The notes under the pieces: generated by a model
Database searches by the model: none
What the model was told of the DNA's origin: nothing
Seen by the model: only the letters and a program-made list of their open reading frames with translations
Source of the DNA: CAJQGY01 sp905478015
GTDB lineage: Bacteria > Pseudomonadota > Gammaproteobacteria > Magnimaribacterales > D2472
DNA: 64,000 nucleotides
NCBI GenBank assembly: GCA_943788365.1
Contig: CALSPZ010000001.1
Location: forward strand, 682,001-746,000
Direction: 5' to 3'
Position numbers and translations under genes: made by a program
Shown here: piece after piece, positions 42,239-51,750 of the stretch
Layout of the letters: every line of letters starts with the position of its first letter
Numbering within the stretch: position 1 is the stretch's first letter

Positions 42239-43897
42239 ATGGACAATCCTTACAAAAAATATAAGCCTTTTAGGGCGATTAAAATTGATAATAGAGAATG
42301 GCCATCAAAAACTATTGGATTGGCTCCAATGTGGTGTTCGGTAGATCTTAGGGATGGTAATCAGGCTCTTATTGAGCCTATGGGACCAGAAAGAAAAAAT
42401 AGAATGTTTGATCTTCTATGCAAAATAGGTTTTAAAGAAATTGAAGTGGGTTTTCCTTCTGCTTCAGATACAGATTTCAACTTTGTTAGGAGTCTTATTG
42501 AAGATAATAAAATACCTAGTGATGTAAACATTCAAGTTTTGACCCAGTCAAGAAGTGAGCTTATCGAGAGAACATTTGAATCTTTAAAAGGTGCATCAAA
42601 AGCTGTTGTGCATTTCTATAACTCAACTTCGACCCTTCAAAGAAGAGTCGTATTCAATCAAGATAAAGAGGGTATTAAACAAATTGCCCTTAATGGTGCA
42701 AAGCAAATAAAAGAACTTGCTTTAAAAAATCCAGATACAAACTGGAGTTTTGAATATTCTCCGGAAAGCTTCACAGGTACTGAATTGGATTATGCTGCAG
42801 AGGTTTGTGATGAAGTTGTTGATATTCTAAAAGACGTTAATAATAATAAAATTATTATTAATCTTCCCGCTACAGTTGAGATGTCATCTGCCAATATATA
42901 TGGTGATCAAATAGAATGGATGAATAAAAATCTTAGAAATAGAGAGTATATTTGTCTTAGCCTCCACCCTCACAATGATAGAGGCACTGCTGTCGCAGCA
43001 GCTGAGTTTGGTTTAATGGCTGGAGCTGACAGGGTTGAGGGTACTCTTTTTGGCAATGGTGAAAGGACTGGTAATGTAGATATAGTGACATTAGCACTTA
43101 ATATGCTTACCCAAGGCATTGATCCTAGATTAGACTTTTCTAATATCAATTCTGTAATGAGAGAGGTTGAGTACTGCAATCAGTTACCTGTTCATCCAAG
43201 GCATCCTTATGCAGGTGATCTTGTATTTACAGCATTCTCTGGCTCTCATCAAGATGCAATTAAGAAGGGCTTTAAGGCCATGAAAGAAACCAATCAATAT
43301 AATTGGGAAGTACCATATCTTCCTATTGATCCTGCAGATCTTGGAAGAAGTTATGAAGCGGTTGTTAGAATTAATTCACAATCTGGAAAGGGTGGAGTTG
43401 CATTTCTTTTAGAAAAAGATCATGGGGTCTCTTTGCCAAGAAGACTTCAGATTAGTATGAGTCAAAAAATTCAAAAATTAGCAGATGAATCTGGTAAGGA
43501 GATTATGACATCAGAGATTTGGGATATTTTTGATAAGGAATTTATGCAGCCAAAAGAAGGTTATTCTTATTTAGATCACAAATCTTCTACTAACGGAAGC
43601 ACTCATAACTTGTCAATTAAAATGCTTTTAAACAACAACGAAGTTCAAATGGAGGGAATAGGAAATGGGCCTATCGATTCATTTATAAATGCTTTGGCTA
43701 GTCAAAATATAAAACTTAAGGTCTCAGACTATAATCAATCTGCTATATCCTCAGGCTCAGACGCAAAAGCAGCAGCATATATTGAACTTGAGAGAAATGG
43801 GAAAACTAGCTGGGGTGTTGGGATAAACTCAAACACAACGAGAGCATCGTTTGAAGCTATAGTTGTAGGATTAAGTAAAATTCTTAATCAAAATTAG
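42239..43897 (+). CDS. leuA: 2-isopropylmalate synthase
   Basis: LeuA condenses acetyl-CoA with 2-oxoisovalerate in the first step of leucine synthesis. The 552-residue product belongs to the long LeuA class found in Pseudomonas: WCSVDLRDGNQALIEPM at the start of the TIM barrel, SLHPHNDRGTA with the metal-binding histidines, GNGERTGNVD, a linker domain, and the C-terminal LeuA regulatory domain from about residue 430, which binds leucine. I see no leader peptide or attenuator in the 33-nt gap before it. It is monocistronic, overlapping the convergent crotonase-family gene by 14 nt. Confidence 0.97.
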   Translation: MDNPYKKYKPFRAIKIDNREWPSKTIGLAPMWCSVDLRDGNQALIEPMGPERKNRMFDLLCKIGFKEIEVGFPSASDTDFNFVRSLIEDNKIPSDVNIQVLTQSRSELIERTFESLKGASKAVVHFYNSTSTLQRRVVFNQDKEGIKQIALNGAKQIKELALKNPDTNWSFEYSPESFTGTELDYAAEVCDEVVDILKDVNNNKIIINLPATVEMSSANIYGDQIEWMNKNLRNREYICLSLHPHNDRGTAVAAAEFGLMAGADRVEGTLFGNGERTGNVDIVTLALNMLTQGIDPRLDFSNINSVMREVEYCNQLPVHPRHPYAGDLVFTAFSGSHQDAIKKGFKAMKETNQYNWEVPYLPIDPADLGRSYEAVVRINSQSGKGGVAFLLEKDHGVSLPRRLQISMSQKIQKLADESGKEIMTSEIWDIFDKEFMQPKEGYSYLDHKSSTNGSTHNLSIKMLLNNNEVQMEGIGNGPIDSFINALASQNIKLKVSDYNQSAISSGSDAKAAAYIELERNGKTSWGVGINSNTTRASFEAIVVGLSKILNQN

Positions 43898-44657
43898 GCT
43901 CTCTTTTCTCAAAGAAAGCTTTTACAGCCTCACGGTTTTCTGAACTTCCTGTTAAGGTTGTTTGGATATCGCCTTCGAATTCATATATATCCCAGTAACC
44001 ATTGCTTTGAGATTTTCTCATCAGTTTTTTTGTATGTATCAATGACTGAGGTGATCTTTTTGATAGGTTTATTGCCCAATTTTCTGCACATTCTTCCAAT
44101 TCATCTGCTAAAACAACTTTATTAGCTATTCCGAATTGCAAACACTCATCAGAAAAAATCTTTTTCGCCTCAATAGCATATTCATAAGCCTTACCATAAC
44201 CCATAAATTTAGGAAGAGTCCATGAAAGGCCCCCATCTGGAACAAGAGCTATATTGCTGAAAACCGACATAATATATGCATTCTGAGACATTACTCTTAA
44301 ATCACATGCAAGCGCTAAAGCAGCTCCTATTCCTGCCGCAGGCCCATTTATAGATGCGATAACAGGTTTATCCATATTAATAATATTTTGAAAGATAGGT
44401 TTGTAACCTCTTTCAAGTGCATCCTTTGAACTACTCCAACTAGCTGATCTTTCTCCTAGATCTGCTCCAGCTGAGAAACCTTTACCATTCCCAGTGATGA
44501 TTAAGACTCTTATCTCTTTATCTGCTCCAACTTCAGAGGTAGCCTTCTGAAGATCCCACATTAATTGCTCATTAAATGCATTTAATACATTTGGTCTATT
44601 TAATTTTATAGTAGCGATATTATTTGATTTTATAAGTTCTAATGTTTCGAAGCTCAT
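43884..44657 (-). CDS. Enoyl-CoA hydratase/isomerase (crotonase) family, PaaG-like
   Basis: A 257-residue crotonase-fold protein with LNRPNVLNAFNEQL, the acyl-CoA oxyanion segment GFSAGADL, and the second oxyanion region INGPAAGIGAALALACD. Aligning it by the conserved C-D pair, both hydratase glutamates of rat crotonase (Glu144, Glu164) are replaced (by Ala113 and a Phe/Ser position). An aspartate (Asp141) stands in ALVPDGG, as in the isomerase PaaG. I therefore expect an acyl-CoA isomerase rather than a hydratase. The N terminus and length fit the family. No neighbouring gene reveals its pathway. Confidence 0.9.
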   Translation of the reverse strand: MSFETLELIKSNNIATIKLNRPNVLNAFNEQLMWDLQKATSEVGADKEIRVLIITGNGKGFSAGADLGERSASWSSSKDALERGYKPIFQNIINMDKPVIASINGPAAGIGAALALACDLRVMSQNAYIMSVFSNIALVPDGGLSWTLPKFMGYGKAYEYAIEAKKIFSDECLQFGIANKVVLADELEECAENWAINLSKRSPQSLIHTKKLMRKSQSNGYWDIYEFEGDIQTTLTGSSENREAVKAFFEKREPNFD

Positions 44658-44688
44658 TTTTAAATTCCAATTTTTTATTAATAATAGT

Positions 44689-45645
44689 TTAACTCTTATG
44701 AATATGAATAGTTTTATTTTTATATGTTATGTAGCCTCCAGGCTGATCATTGTCAGACCTGCTCCAGCTAACAATTGATTTTGGACCAGGTCTAGATTGC
44801 AAAAAAGTTTTGAGAATTTCTTCAATTATTTTCTTATTGGGCATAGCTATATCATTTTTCTTTATGGAGGACCGAATTATCTCAATGGCTATTTCTCTCT
44901 CAACTGATTTCAAGCTTTCAATTGATATTGATTCTGAAATAAGATTTCCGTATGCAGAATGAAATAATTCATTAAAAATTTTTAGCTTTACATCGATTGA
45001 ATTAGAGGTGCTACTCAACCTATTTGCAACTTTATTCCAGCGATCATTTGCTAATGGCAATACTTTATTTCTAATAAAGTTTCTATCTTGGTCATTTGTA
45101 AAATTTGATGTATCTTCTACGAATTCTAGGCTATTTGAGGAAGCATAAGCCTGTAAATCAGCTTTGCTGTATGAAAGAAATGGTCTTATTAGAAATCCTT
45201 TACCTAAAACTCTTTTTTCCTGAAGGCCTCTGATACCATCTATTCCAGTACCCCTAAATAATCTCAATAAAACTGTTTCAGCAACATCATCTTGATGATG
45301 CGCAGTCAATATTTGCTCTTCATTATCAATTATATTCTCAAATATTTTATACCTTTCCCCTCTGGCAGCAGACTCTAAACCACCTCCGCTCTTGATAATT
45401 TCAGCTGAAGAGACATGAAGTTTAATTCCAGTTTTTTTACAAAAATTTCTACAATGGTTTTCCCATAACTTACTTTGATCATTTAAATTATGATTAATAT
45501 GAATTGCTTCTAGGTCAATTTCATTATTTTTTGATAATTCATAAAAAGTATGGAGTAGAACTGAAGAATCGATTCCTCCACTATATGCAATAAATACCTT
45601 TTTATTTAAATTTATTTTATCAAGTAAAGGTTGAGCATTCTTCAT
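44689..45645 (-). CDS. tilS: tRNA(Ile)-lysidine synthase
   Basis: TilS converts C34 of the CAT-anticodon tRNA-Ile2 to lysidine so that it reads AUA. The 318-residue product has the PP-loop ATPase motif SGGIDSS (22-28), AIHINHNLNDQS, TAHHQDDVAETVLLRLFRGTG and the DxSNFTNDQDRNFIRN motif. It ends after a short helical part, so the C-terminal TilS domain of E. coli (432 residues) is reduced or absent, as in some other small TilS proteins. It is the last gene of the dnaE-accA-tilS series, 2 nt after accA. Confidence 0.96.
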   Translation of the reverse strand: MKNAQPLLDKINLNKKVFIAYSGGIDSSVLLHTFYELSKNNEIDLEAIHINHNLNDQSKLWENHCRNFCKKTGIKLHVSSAEIIKSGGGLESAARGERYKIFENIIDNEEQILTAHHQDDVAETVLLRLFRGTGIDGIRGLQEKRVLGKGFLIRPFLSYSKADLQAYASSNSLEFVEDTSNFTNDQDRNFIRNKVLPLANDRWNKVANRLSSTSNSIDVKLKIFNELFHSAYGNLISESISIESLKSVEREIAIEIIRSSIKKNDIAMPNKKIIEEILKTFLQSRPGPKSIVSWSRSDNDQPGGYITYKNKTIHIHKS

Positions 45646-45647
45646 AT

Positions 45648-46652
45648 CTAAGTGCCAATTTTTAGCAGCCTTTGATACCTTCTCTCAATGAGCTTTTCGG
45701 TTGAAAGCTTCTGTAAATTAGACAGGTTTTTAACTAATGACTTTTTTATAATCTCAGATGTAAGATCATAGTTTCTATGAGCTCCGCCAAGTGGCTCTTG
45801 GATAATCTCATCAATAATGCTAATTTTTTTAAGCTCACTAGCTGTAACTTTCATAGATTCTGCAGCTTTTTCAGCCTCATCAGCAGACCTCCAAATAATT
45901 GATGCACATGCTTCTGGAGATGCAACAGAATATGTTCCATATTCAAGCATTGATAAATGATCGCCCACACTTATTGCAAGGGCTCCACCAGAGCCTCCCT
46001 CGCCTGTCACGACAACTAATATAGGAGTTTTTAATTCAGACATTACTGCTAGGTTTTTCGCTATTGCTTCGCTCTGCCCTCTTTCCTCACCTTCTATTCC
46101 TGGATATGCGCCAGCAGTGTCTATGAAAGTTATTATAGGCATTGAGAATTGCTCAGCTAGCTTCATAAGTCTCTTGGCTTTTCTATAGCCCTCTGGCTGA
46201 GGCATTCCAAAATTTCTTCTAACTTTTTCCTCGGTATCCCTGCCTTTCTCATGACCTATGATCATGACGGGCGTCTCATTTAAGTAACCTAAGCCTCCAA
46301 CAATTGAAGCATCGTCTGCAAATTGTCTATCACCATGAAGCTCATCAAAATCTTTAAAGATTCTTTTAATAAAATCTAAAGTATGAGGTCTTTGAGGGTG
46401 TCTTGCGACCTGAACTGTCTCCCATGTTGTTAGCTTGGAATAAATCTTCTTAATCAATTGTTCGCGATCTTTTTTAAGAGATTCAATTTGCGACTTGATT
46501 GCTGGATTTCCAGTATCAGCTAGCTTAAGTGCGCTAATTTTCTCTGACACCTCTTGAACAGGCTTTTCAAAGTCAAGAAATTTTTGATCTCTCTCTTGAA
46601 AGGTCTGTTCATGATTATTTAAGTCTTCTTGTTTTAAATCACTCATTTTCAT
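45648..46652 (-). CDS. accA: Acetyl-CoA carboxylase carboxyltransferase subunit alpha
   Basis: AccA with AccD transfers the carboxyl group from biotin to acetyl-CoA to make malonyl-CoA. The 334-residue product has an N-terminal coiled region (about 30-80), TWETVQVARHPQRPHTLDFI, FDELHGDRQFADDASIVGG and the crotonase-like core with TFIDTAGAYPGIEGEERGQSEAIA and TGEGGSGGALAI. It carries about 15 extra residues at the N terminus compared with E. coli. The ATGA start overlaps the dnaE stop by 4 nt, linking fatty-acid synthesis to replication gene expression as in other gammaproteobacteria. Confidence 0.97.
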   Translation of the reverse strand: MKMSDLKQEDLNNHEQTFQERDQKFLDFEKPVQEVSEKISALKLADTGNPAIKSQIESLKKDREQLIKKIYSKLTTWETVQVARHPQRPHTLDFIKRIFKDFDELHGDRQFADDASIVGGLGYLNETPVMIIGHEKGRDTEEKVRRNFGMPQPEGYRKAKRLMKLAEQFSMPIITFIDTAGAYPGIEGEERGQSEAIAKNLAVMSELKTPILVVVTGEGGSGGALAISVGDHLSMLEYGTYSVASPEACASIIWRSADEAEKAAESMKVTASELKKISIIDEIIQEPLGGAHRNYDLTSEIIKKSLVKNLSNLQKLSTEKLIERRYQRLLKIGT

Positions 46653-49600
46653 TTACTCAAACTAATTGCATCGGAACCAAATATATCAATTAGCTTACTT
46701 ACTTTCTGTAAATCAGCAAGGAAGTTAAAGCTATCTCCAAGCTCTATTATAGCTTCTGAATTGTCACTTATAACTTTAATATTTATTTTACATCCTGAGG
46801 ATTCTTCCCAAAAATCTGTATCAATATCATAAATAATTTTTGATACGTCTTCTAGACTATCAATTTTAGATTTTGGCAAATCAATAGTTAGTATTTTTAA
46901 TTTCTTTTTAAGCTCGCCATTTATATCGTTTACCTCTTTAACTCTCATCCTAAAAGATGATGTTCCCAACTCTTTAGATCTATAGTCATCTAGTTCAATA
47001 GATCCTTTAATAACCAGAATTTCTCCTTCTTTAAGTATATTATGGCAATTCTCTAAAACATCACTAGAAATAACTCCATCCATAGTGCCAGTTCCATCAT
47101 CAAAATTTATAAAAGTTAATGGTTTGCCTGATCTGTCTCTTATCTGTCTTGATGAGTTAATTAATGCTACAAGTGAACCTTTTTTAGAATCAATATTCAA
47201 TTTACCAATTTGCGAAGATCTTAATACACTTATCTGTTTGTTTATTGCGTCTACTGGATGTCCGGATAAGTAATATCCTAGAGATTTTTTTTCAAGCGAA
47301 AGTAATTCACTAAGGCTAAATTCTTGAATTTTTGAATATTTTTCATAGGGATCAAATTCATGGTTTGTATTTGCAAAAAGGTCTCCTGATTTAATTGCAT
47401 TACCTGAAGAATTTTTAGATCCATCTTTTAACATGTCTGAAACACTTCTTATTGCTGTGCTTCGAGATGGGGCGATGCTATCAAACGCTCCTGATTGCGA
47501 TAATGCTTCTAATGATTTTTTACCGCCAAGCTTAATATCAACTTTTTTAGAGAAATCCCATAAATCTTTAAAACTATCTGATTCTCTTTTTGCACAAATA
47601 TGCTTTATAAAAGAGTCTGCAACCCCTTTAATTGCTCCAAGACCATATTCAATTTTCATATCATTGTTAACAATAAATCTTTTGCTGCTTGATAAAATAT
47701 CTGGGTTTAAAACAGTAATGTCCATTCTTTTACATTCTTGGGTTAAAGAATAAATCTTATCTGTATTTCCAAGTTCTGTTGATAAAACTGCTGCCATAAA
47801 ATGTTCTGGATAGTAAGCTTTAAGATATGCGGTCTGATATGAAATAAGTGCGTAAGCTGCTGAATGAGATTTATTGAAGCCATAGCCTGCAAATTTCTCT
47901 ATTAAATCAAATATTCTCTCTGCAACAGAGGGTTTGATATTATTTTTTTCACAGCCTTGTGTAAAATATTTTCTTTGCTGCTCCATTTCTTCAACTTTTT
48001 TCTTACCCATGGCCCTTCTAAGAATATCTGCTTCGCCAAGAGAAAAGTCTGCTAGAACTCTTGCTGCTTCCATCACTTGTTCTTGGTATAAAATAACTCC
48101 GTAAGTTTCTGATAGAACTGGTTCTAGTAGCTCATGAGGATAGGTAACTGGTGACTTGCCATGTTTTCTATCTACAAATTGATCATGCATGCCAGAATCC
48201 AGTGGGCCTGGTCTATAAAGAGCCAAGAGTGCGACAATTTCTTCAAATCTAGTTGGTTTCAATCTTTTTATAAGATCTCTCATTCCAGATGACTCTAATT
48301 GGAAGACAGCCATTGTCTTACCTGAACTCAAAAGTTCAAAAACCTTAGGATCATTTAAAGGAATTTTTTCAAGATCAACTCTTGATTTTTCTGATGTATT
48401 GATAGACTTTAACGCCCTATCAATTACAGTTAATGTTCTTAAACCTAAGAAATCAAACTTCACGAGCCCAATTTTTTCTACATCATCTTTATCAAATTGA
48501 GTCATCACAGATTGAGACTGTCGATCATTATAGATTGGGCAGAAATCAGAGATACTTCCAGGGGCAATAACAACACCGCCAGCATGTTTCCCAACATTTC
48601 TTGCTATACCTTCAAGTTTGTATGCTAAATCTACAACTTCTCTCACCTCGGCATCATTTTTAATACTTTGATCAAATATTGGTTGCTCTTTTCTTGCTCT
48701 ATCAAGGGTCATACCTGGAGCAAAAGGTATCATTTTTGAAATCCTATCTCCGAGAGCATATGGTCTGCCTAATGCCCTGGCAACATCTCTAACTACTGCT
48801 CTTGCTGCCATGGTTCCAAATGTAGCTATTTGTGATACTGCACCAGCTCCATATTTTTTTCCTACATAATCAATAACCCTATCTCTTTTTTCCATGCAAA
48901 AATCAATATCAAAGTCAGGCATTGAAAGTCTTTCGGGGTTTAGAAATCTTTCGAATAATAGCCCATGCTCAATTGGATCAAGTGCAGTAATGCCGATGGC
49001 AAATGCTACCAATGAACCTGCCCCCGAACCTCTACCAGGGCCTACTGGAACCTCATTATTTTTTGACCATTCAATGAAATCATAAACAATCAAAAAGTAG
49101 CTTGAGAAACCCATTGTTTTAATTTGTTCAAGCTCATAGTCAAGCCTCTTGATATAAATACTTTTTTTATCATCATCAAAATCTTTAATAAATTCATTAA
49201 GATTTTTAAATGCAAGCTCATTAAGAAAGGAGTCAAAATTATGTTCATTTGGTACAGGGTATTCTGGTAAGAAATATTCCTGAGTATCGATTGATACGTT
49301 GCACCTCCTGGCTATCTCATTTGTGTTTGTAACAACTTCGTCAATGTCATTAAATAATTCATACATCTCGTCAGATGATTTGAAATATTGTTCTGATGAA
49401 AATGCCTTTTTTCTGTTTGGATCACTCAAAGTTCTACCTGTATTGATGCAAACCTTAGTCTCGTGAATATCATAATCTTCTTTATTTGCAAAAAGTACAT
49501 CATTTGTAGCTATGACTGGAATGCCTTTATGGGAAGCGATTGGTAGGATATTTTTGATATATTCTATTTCATTTTGTCTTTTGGTATTTTGCACTTCAAT

Positions 49601-50092
49601 TACAAAGTCATCTCCAAAATTATTTAAAAATTTATCAATTCTATCTTTAGTTTCATCAACCTTGTTAAGGTTCATTAACTCAAATAAATGGCTGGATTTT
49701 CCACCAGAAATAACTATCAAATCTTCTTTTATTTCACATAATTCATTAAAAGTTATTATTGGGGAGGAGTAATTATAATTATTATGAGCTTGCGAAATAA
49801 TTTTCATTAAGCTTATATGTCCCTTATTAGTTTTTGCTAAACAAAGAAGTTCATGAGGAAGTTCATCTCCATCAAAAATTACTCTTAGAGATGCCCCTGA
49901 TATTGGTTTTATTCCTGCTGACTCACATTTATTAAAGAATTTTACTAAGCCAAACATATTTAAATTATCTGTAAGCGCGACAGATGGAATAGAGTATTTT
50001 TTAGCTTGATCTACTATCTGATTAATAGTTAGCAACCCTTGAGTTATGCTAAATTCTGATGAAACTCTCAGATGAGAAAAAGTTTTATTCAT
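46649..50092 (-). CDS. dnaE: DNA polymerase III subunit alpha
   Basis: DnaE is the replicative polymerase. The 1147-residue product has the PHP domain at about 1-270, the C-family polymerase core with GPGRGSGAGSLV, catalytic Asp395 and Asp397 in PDFDIDF and the third aspartate in VKFDFLGLRTL. The helix-hairpin-helix, OB-fold (LVALINSSRQIRDRSGKPLTFINFDD) and C-terminal tau-binding regions follow. The PHP metal motif is degenerate (HLRVSSEFS), as in E. coli, so proofreading must come from DnaQ. Length is close to E. coli (1160). rnhB ends 3 nt upstream. Confidence 0.98.
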   Translation of the reverse strand: MNKTFSHLRVSSEFSITQGLLTINQIVDQAKKYSIPSVALTDNLNMFGLVKFFNKCESAGIKPISGASLRVIFDGDELPHELLCLAKTNKGHISLMKIISQAHNNYNYSSPIITFNELCEIKEDLIVISGGKSSHLFELMNLNKVDETKDRIDKFLNNFGDDFVIEVQNTKRQNEIEYIKNILPIASHKGIPVIATNDVLFANKEDYDIHETKVCINTGRTLSDPNRKKAFSSEQYFKSSDEMYELFNDIDEVVTNTNEIARRCNVSIDTQEYFLPEYPVPNEHNFDSFLNELAFKNLNEFIKDFDDDKKSIYIKRLDYELEQIKTMGFSSYFLIVYDFIEWSKNNEVPVGPGRGSGAGSLVAFAIGITALDPIEHGLLFERFLNPERLSMPDFDIDFCMEKRDRVIDYVGKKYGAGAVSQIATFGTMAARAVVRDVARALGRPYALGDRISKMIPFAPGMTLDRARKEQPIFDQSIKNDAEVREVVDLAYKLEGIARNVGKHAGGVVIAPGSISDFCPIYNDRQSQSVMTQFDKDDVEKIGLVKFDFLGLRTLTVIDRALKSINTSEKSRVDLEKIPLNDPKVFELLSSGKTMAVFQLESSGMRDLIKRLKPTRFEEIVALLALYRPGPLDSGMHDQFVDRKHGKSPVTYPHELLEPVLSETYGVILYQEQVMEAARVLADFSLGEADILRRAMGKKKVEEMEQQRKYFTQGCEKNNIKPSVAERIFDLIEKFAGYGFNKSHSAAYALISYQTAYLKAYYPEHFMAAVLSTELGNTDKIYSLTQECKRMDITVLNPDILSSSKRFIVNNDMKIEYGLGAIKGVADSFIKHICAKRESDSFKDLWDFSKKVDIKLGGKKSLEALSQSGAFDSIAPSRSTAIRSVSDMLKDGSKNSSGNAIKSGDLFANTNHEFDPYEKYSKIQEFSLSELLSLEKKSLGYYLSGHPVDAINKQISVLRSSQIGKLNIDSKKGSLVALINSSRQIRDRSGKPLTFINFDDGTGTMDGVISSDVLENCHNILKEGEILVIKGSIELDDYRSKELGTSSFRMRVKEVNDINGELKKKLKILTIDLPKSKIDSLEDVSKIIYDIDTDFWEESSGCKINIKVISDNSEAIIELGDSFNFLADLQKVSKLIDIFGSDAISLSK

Positions 50093-50095
50093 TGC

Positions 50096-50641
50096 CTAGC
50101 TAACTCCCTTAAAAGAGTGTCTATGGATAGGGCAAGATCCATGAATTTTTAGCATCTCCTTATGGAATTTAGTTGGATATCCTTTGTGTTTATTGAATTT
50201 ATAAATAGGATATTTTTTATCAAAATCAAGCATCAAATTGTCTCTATAAACTTTGGCAATAATAGAAGCGGCACTTATCTCACTTATTATTGCATCTCCA
50301 CCCACAATAGCCTCTTTTTTGTATTCTACATCTGGAAGATAGAGCCCATCTACCAAGACTTTATTTGGTTTTATATTTAGATTGAGTATAGCTCTTTTCA
50401 TTGCTAATAAAGATGCATTATGGATATTAATTTCATCAATCTCTTGATGTGAAGCATGCCCAAATGCAAAAAAGGAATTCTGCATGATTATTGTGCTTAA
50501 ATGTTCTCGTTTATCTTTTGATATTTTCTTAGAATCATTGAGGTTATTAATTGAGTTATTTAATATTACAGCTGCAGCAATAACAGGGCCGGCTAAACAA
50601 CCCCTCCCCACCTCATCAACACCTGCAATAAGCTCTTTCAA
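50096..50641 (-). CDS. rnhB: Ribonuclease HII
   Basis: RNase HII removes single ribonucleotides and RNA from RNA-DNA hybrids. The 181-residue product has the D-E-D-D active site at Asp9, Glu10 (GVDEVGRG), Asp98 (VDGLYLP) and Asp116 (GGDAIISEISAASIIAK), and ends with HKGYPTKFHKE and HRHSF. The start codon reads TTG, forming a TTGA overlap with the lpxB stop. The upstream lpxA-lpxB and downstream dnaE order is conserved. Confidence 0.97.
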   Translation of the reverse strand: MKELIAGVDEVGRGCLAGPVIAAAVILNNSINNLNDSKKISKDKREHLSTIIMQNSFFAFGHASHQEIDEINIHNASLLAMKRAILNLNIKPNKVLVDGLYLPDVEYKKEAIVGGDAIISEISAASIIAKVYRDNLMLDFDKKYPIYKFNKHKGYPTKFHKEMLKIHGSCPIHRHSFKGVS

Positions 50642-51750
50642 GATAAATTTAATATTTCTTGTGCTATTAATGCAAAACCCTTTCCTTTAAGGGTTGATTT
50701 AATCTCCATTACAGAGGAATTATCATTTTGGATTTGTATAAGGTGATTTATTTGCTTTGCTGAGCATTTGTTCTGAATTAGCTCAGGATATATAGATTTA
50801 TTTAGTAAGAGATTTGGAAGCCCTATGAAGTCAACCTTCAGCATTTTTGAAATAATTGCATAATTAATAAAATTAGTTTTATAGCAAATAATTGGAGATG
50901 CATTTAGGACTGCGGCTTCAAGTGAAGCTGTTCCAGATGTCACAACTGATTTGTTTGAAATTGATAAAAAATCTTTTGTAGCTCCTTCATAAATTAGATA
51001 TGGAGCATTGGTATCCTTTAGGTATTTTTTAACATCAAGCGTACTTGAGTTGTCGGCAGTTGGAATTAAAAAAAATGCATTTTTATTGTTTTTATAATGT
51101 AACTCCATAAAATTTCTGTAAGTAGGCATCATACTTATAATCTCAGAACTTCTGCTTCCAGGAAGAATTGATATGAATGACTTGCCTGCTTCTAAAGAAT
51201 ATTTAGTAAGAACATCATCTACATTGCTTAAGACAAGATCAGAAAATGGATGCCCTAGATGGGAGCTGCTCAAACCTTTGTCTTTATAGAAATTATGCTC
51301 AAAATTAAATAAACAAACGGTATGGTCTATGTATTTTTCAATTTTCTTTATTCTCCCCTGTCTCCAGCCCCAAACAGATGGACTAACTAGTTGAATAGTT
51401 TTACATTTTTTTATAGGTTTAAGAGCTTTATGTATGCCTATGTTAAAGTCTGGAGAATCGATACCAATAAAAAAATCTATCTCTTTATCTTTAAACAAAG
51501 AAATTAAATTATTTCTTTTATTAGTAAGTTTTTTAAAGTTTAGCAAGGGATCTATAATTCCCATTACCTGAAGCTCTTTAAAATCAAAAAGTGAATTTAG
51601 CCCCAAAGATTCTATCTTGGGGCCACCAACTCCATATAACTCAAAATTATTATCTTTAACGATCTCTTTAATGAGGTTGTACCCAAGAGTGTCACCAGAG
51701 TGCTCTCCAGCAACAACACCTATTTTAAGTCTAGATTTTTCTTGGATCAC
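50638..51750 (-). CDS. lpxB: Lipid-A-disaccharide synthase
   Basis: LpxB joins UDP-diacylglucosamine and lipid X into the lipid A disaccharide at the inner-membrane surface. The 370-residue GT19 protein opens with KIGVVAGEHSGDTLGYNLI and has FIGIDSPDFNIG, QLVSPSVWGWRQGR, FEHNFY and ILPGSRSSEI, all standard for the family. The start codon is GTG, directly after the lpxA TAA, and the end overlaps rnhB by 4 nt. It is slightly shorter than E. coli LpxB (382). Confidence 0.97.
   Translation of the reverse strand: MIQEKSRLKIGVVAGEHSGDTLGYNLIKEIVKDNNFELYGVGGPKIESLGLNSLFDFKELQVMGIIDPLLNFKKLTNKRNNLISLFKDKEIDFFIGIDSPDFNIGIHKALKPIKKCKTIQLVSPSVWGWRQGRIKKIEKYIDHTVCLFNFEHNFYKDKGLSSSHLGHPFSDLVLSNVDDVLTKYSLEAGKSFISILPGSRSSEIISMMPTYRNFMELHYKNNKNAFFLIPTADNSSTLDVKKYLKDTNAPYLIYEGATKDFLSISNKSVVTSGTASLEAAVLNASPIICYKTNFINYAIISKMLKVDFIGLPNLLLNKSIYPELIQNKCSAKQINHLIQIQNDNSSVMEIKSTLKGKGFALIAQEILNLS

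Noticed and set aside
49280..50092. DnaE PHP domain as an active proofreading exonuclease
   Set aside because: The metal-binding HxH at the N terminus is HLRVSSEF, degenerate as in other gammaproteobacteria.
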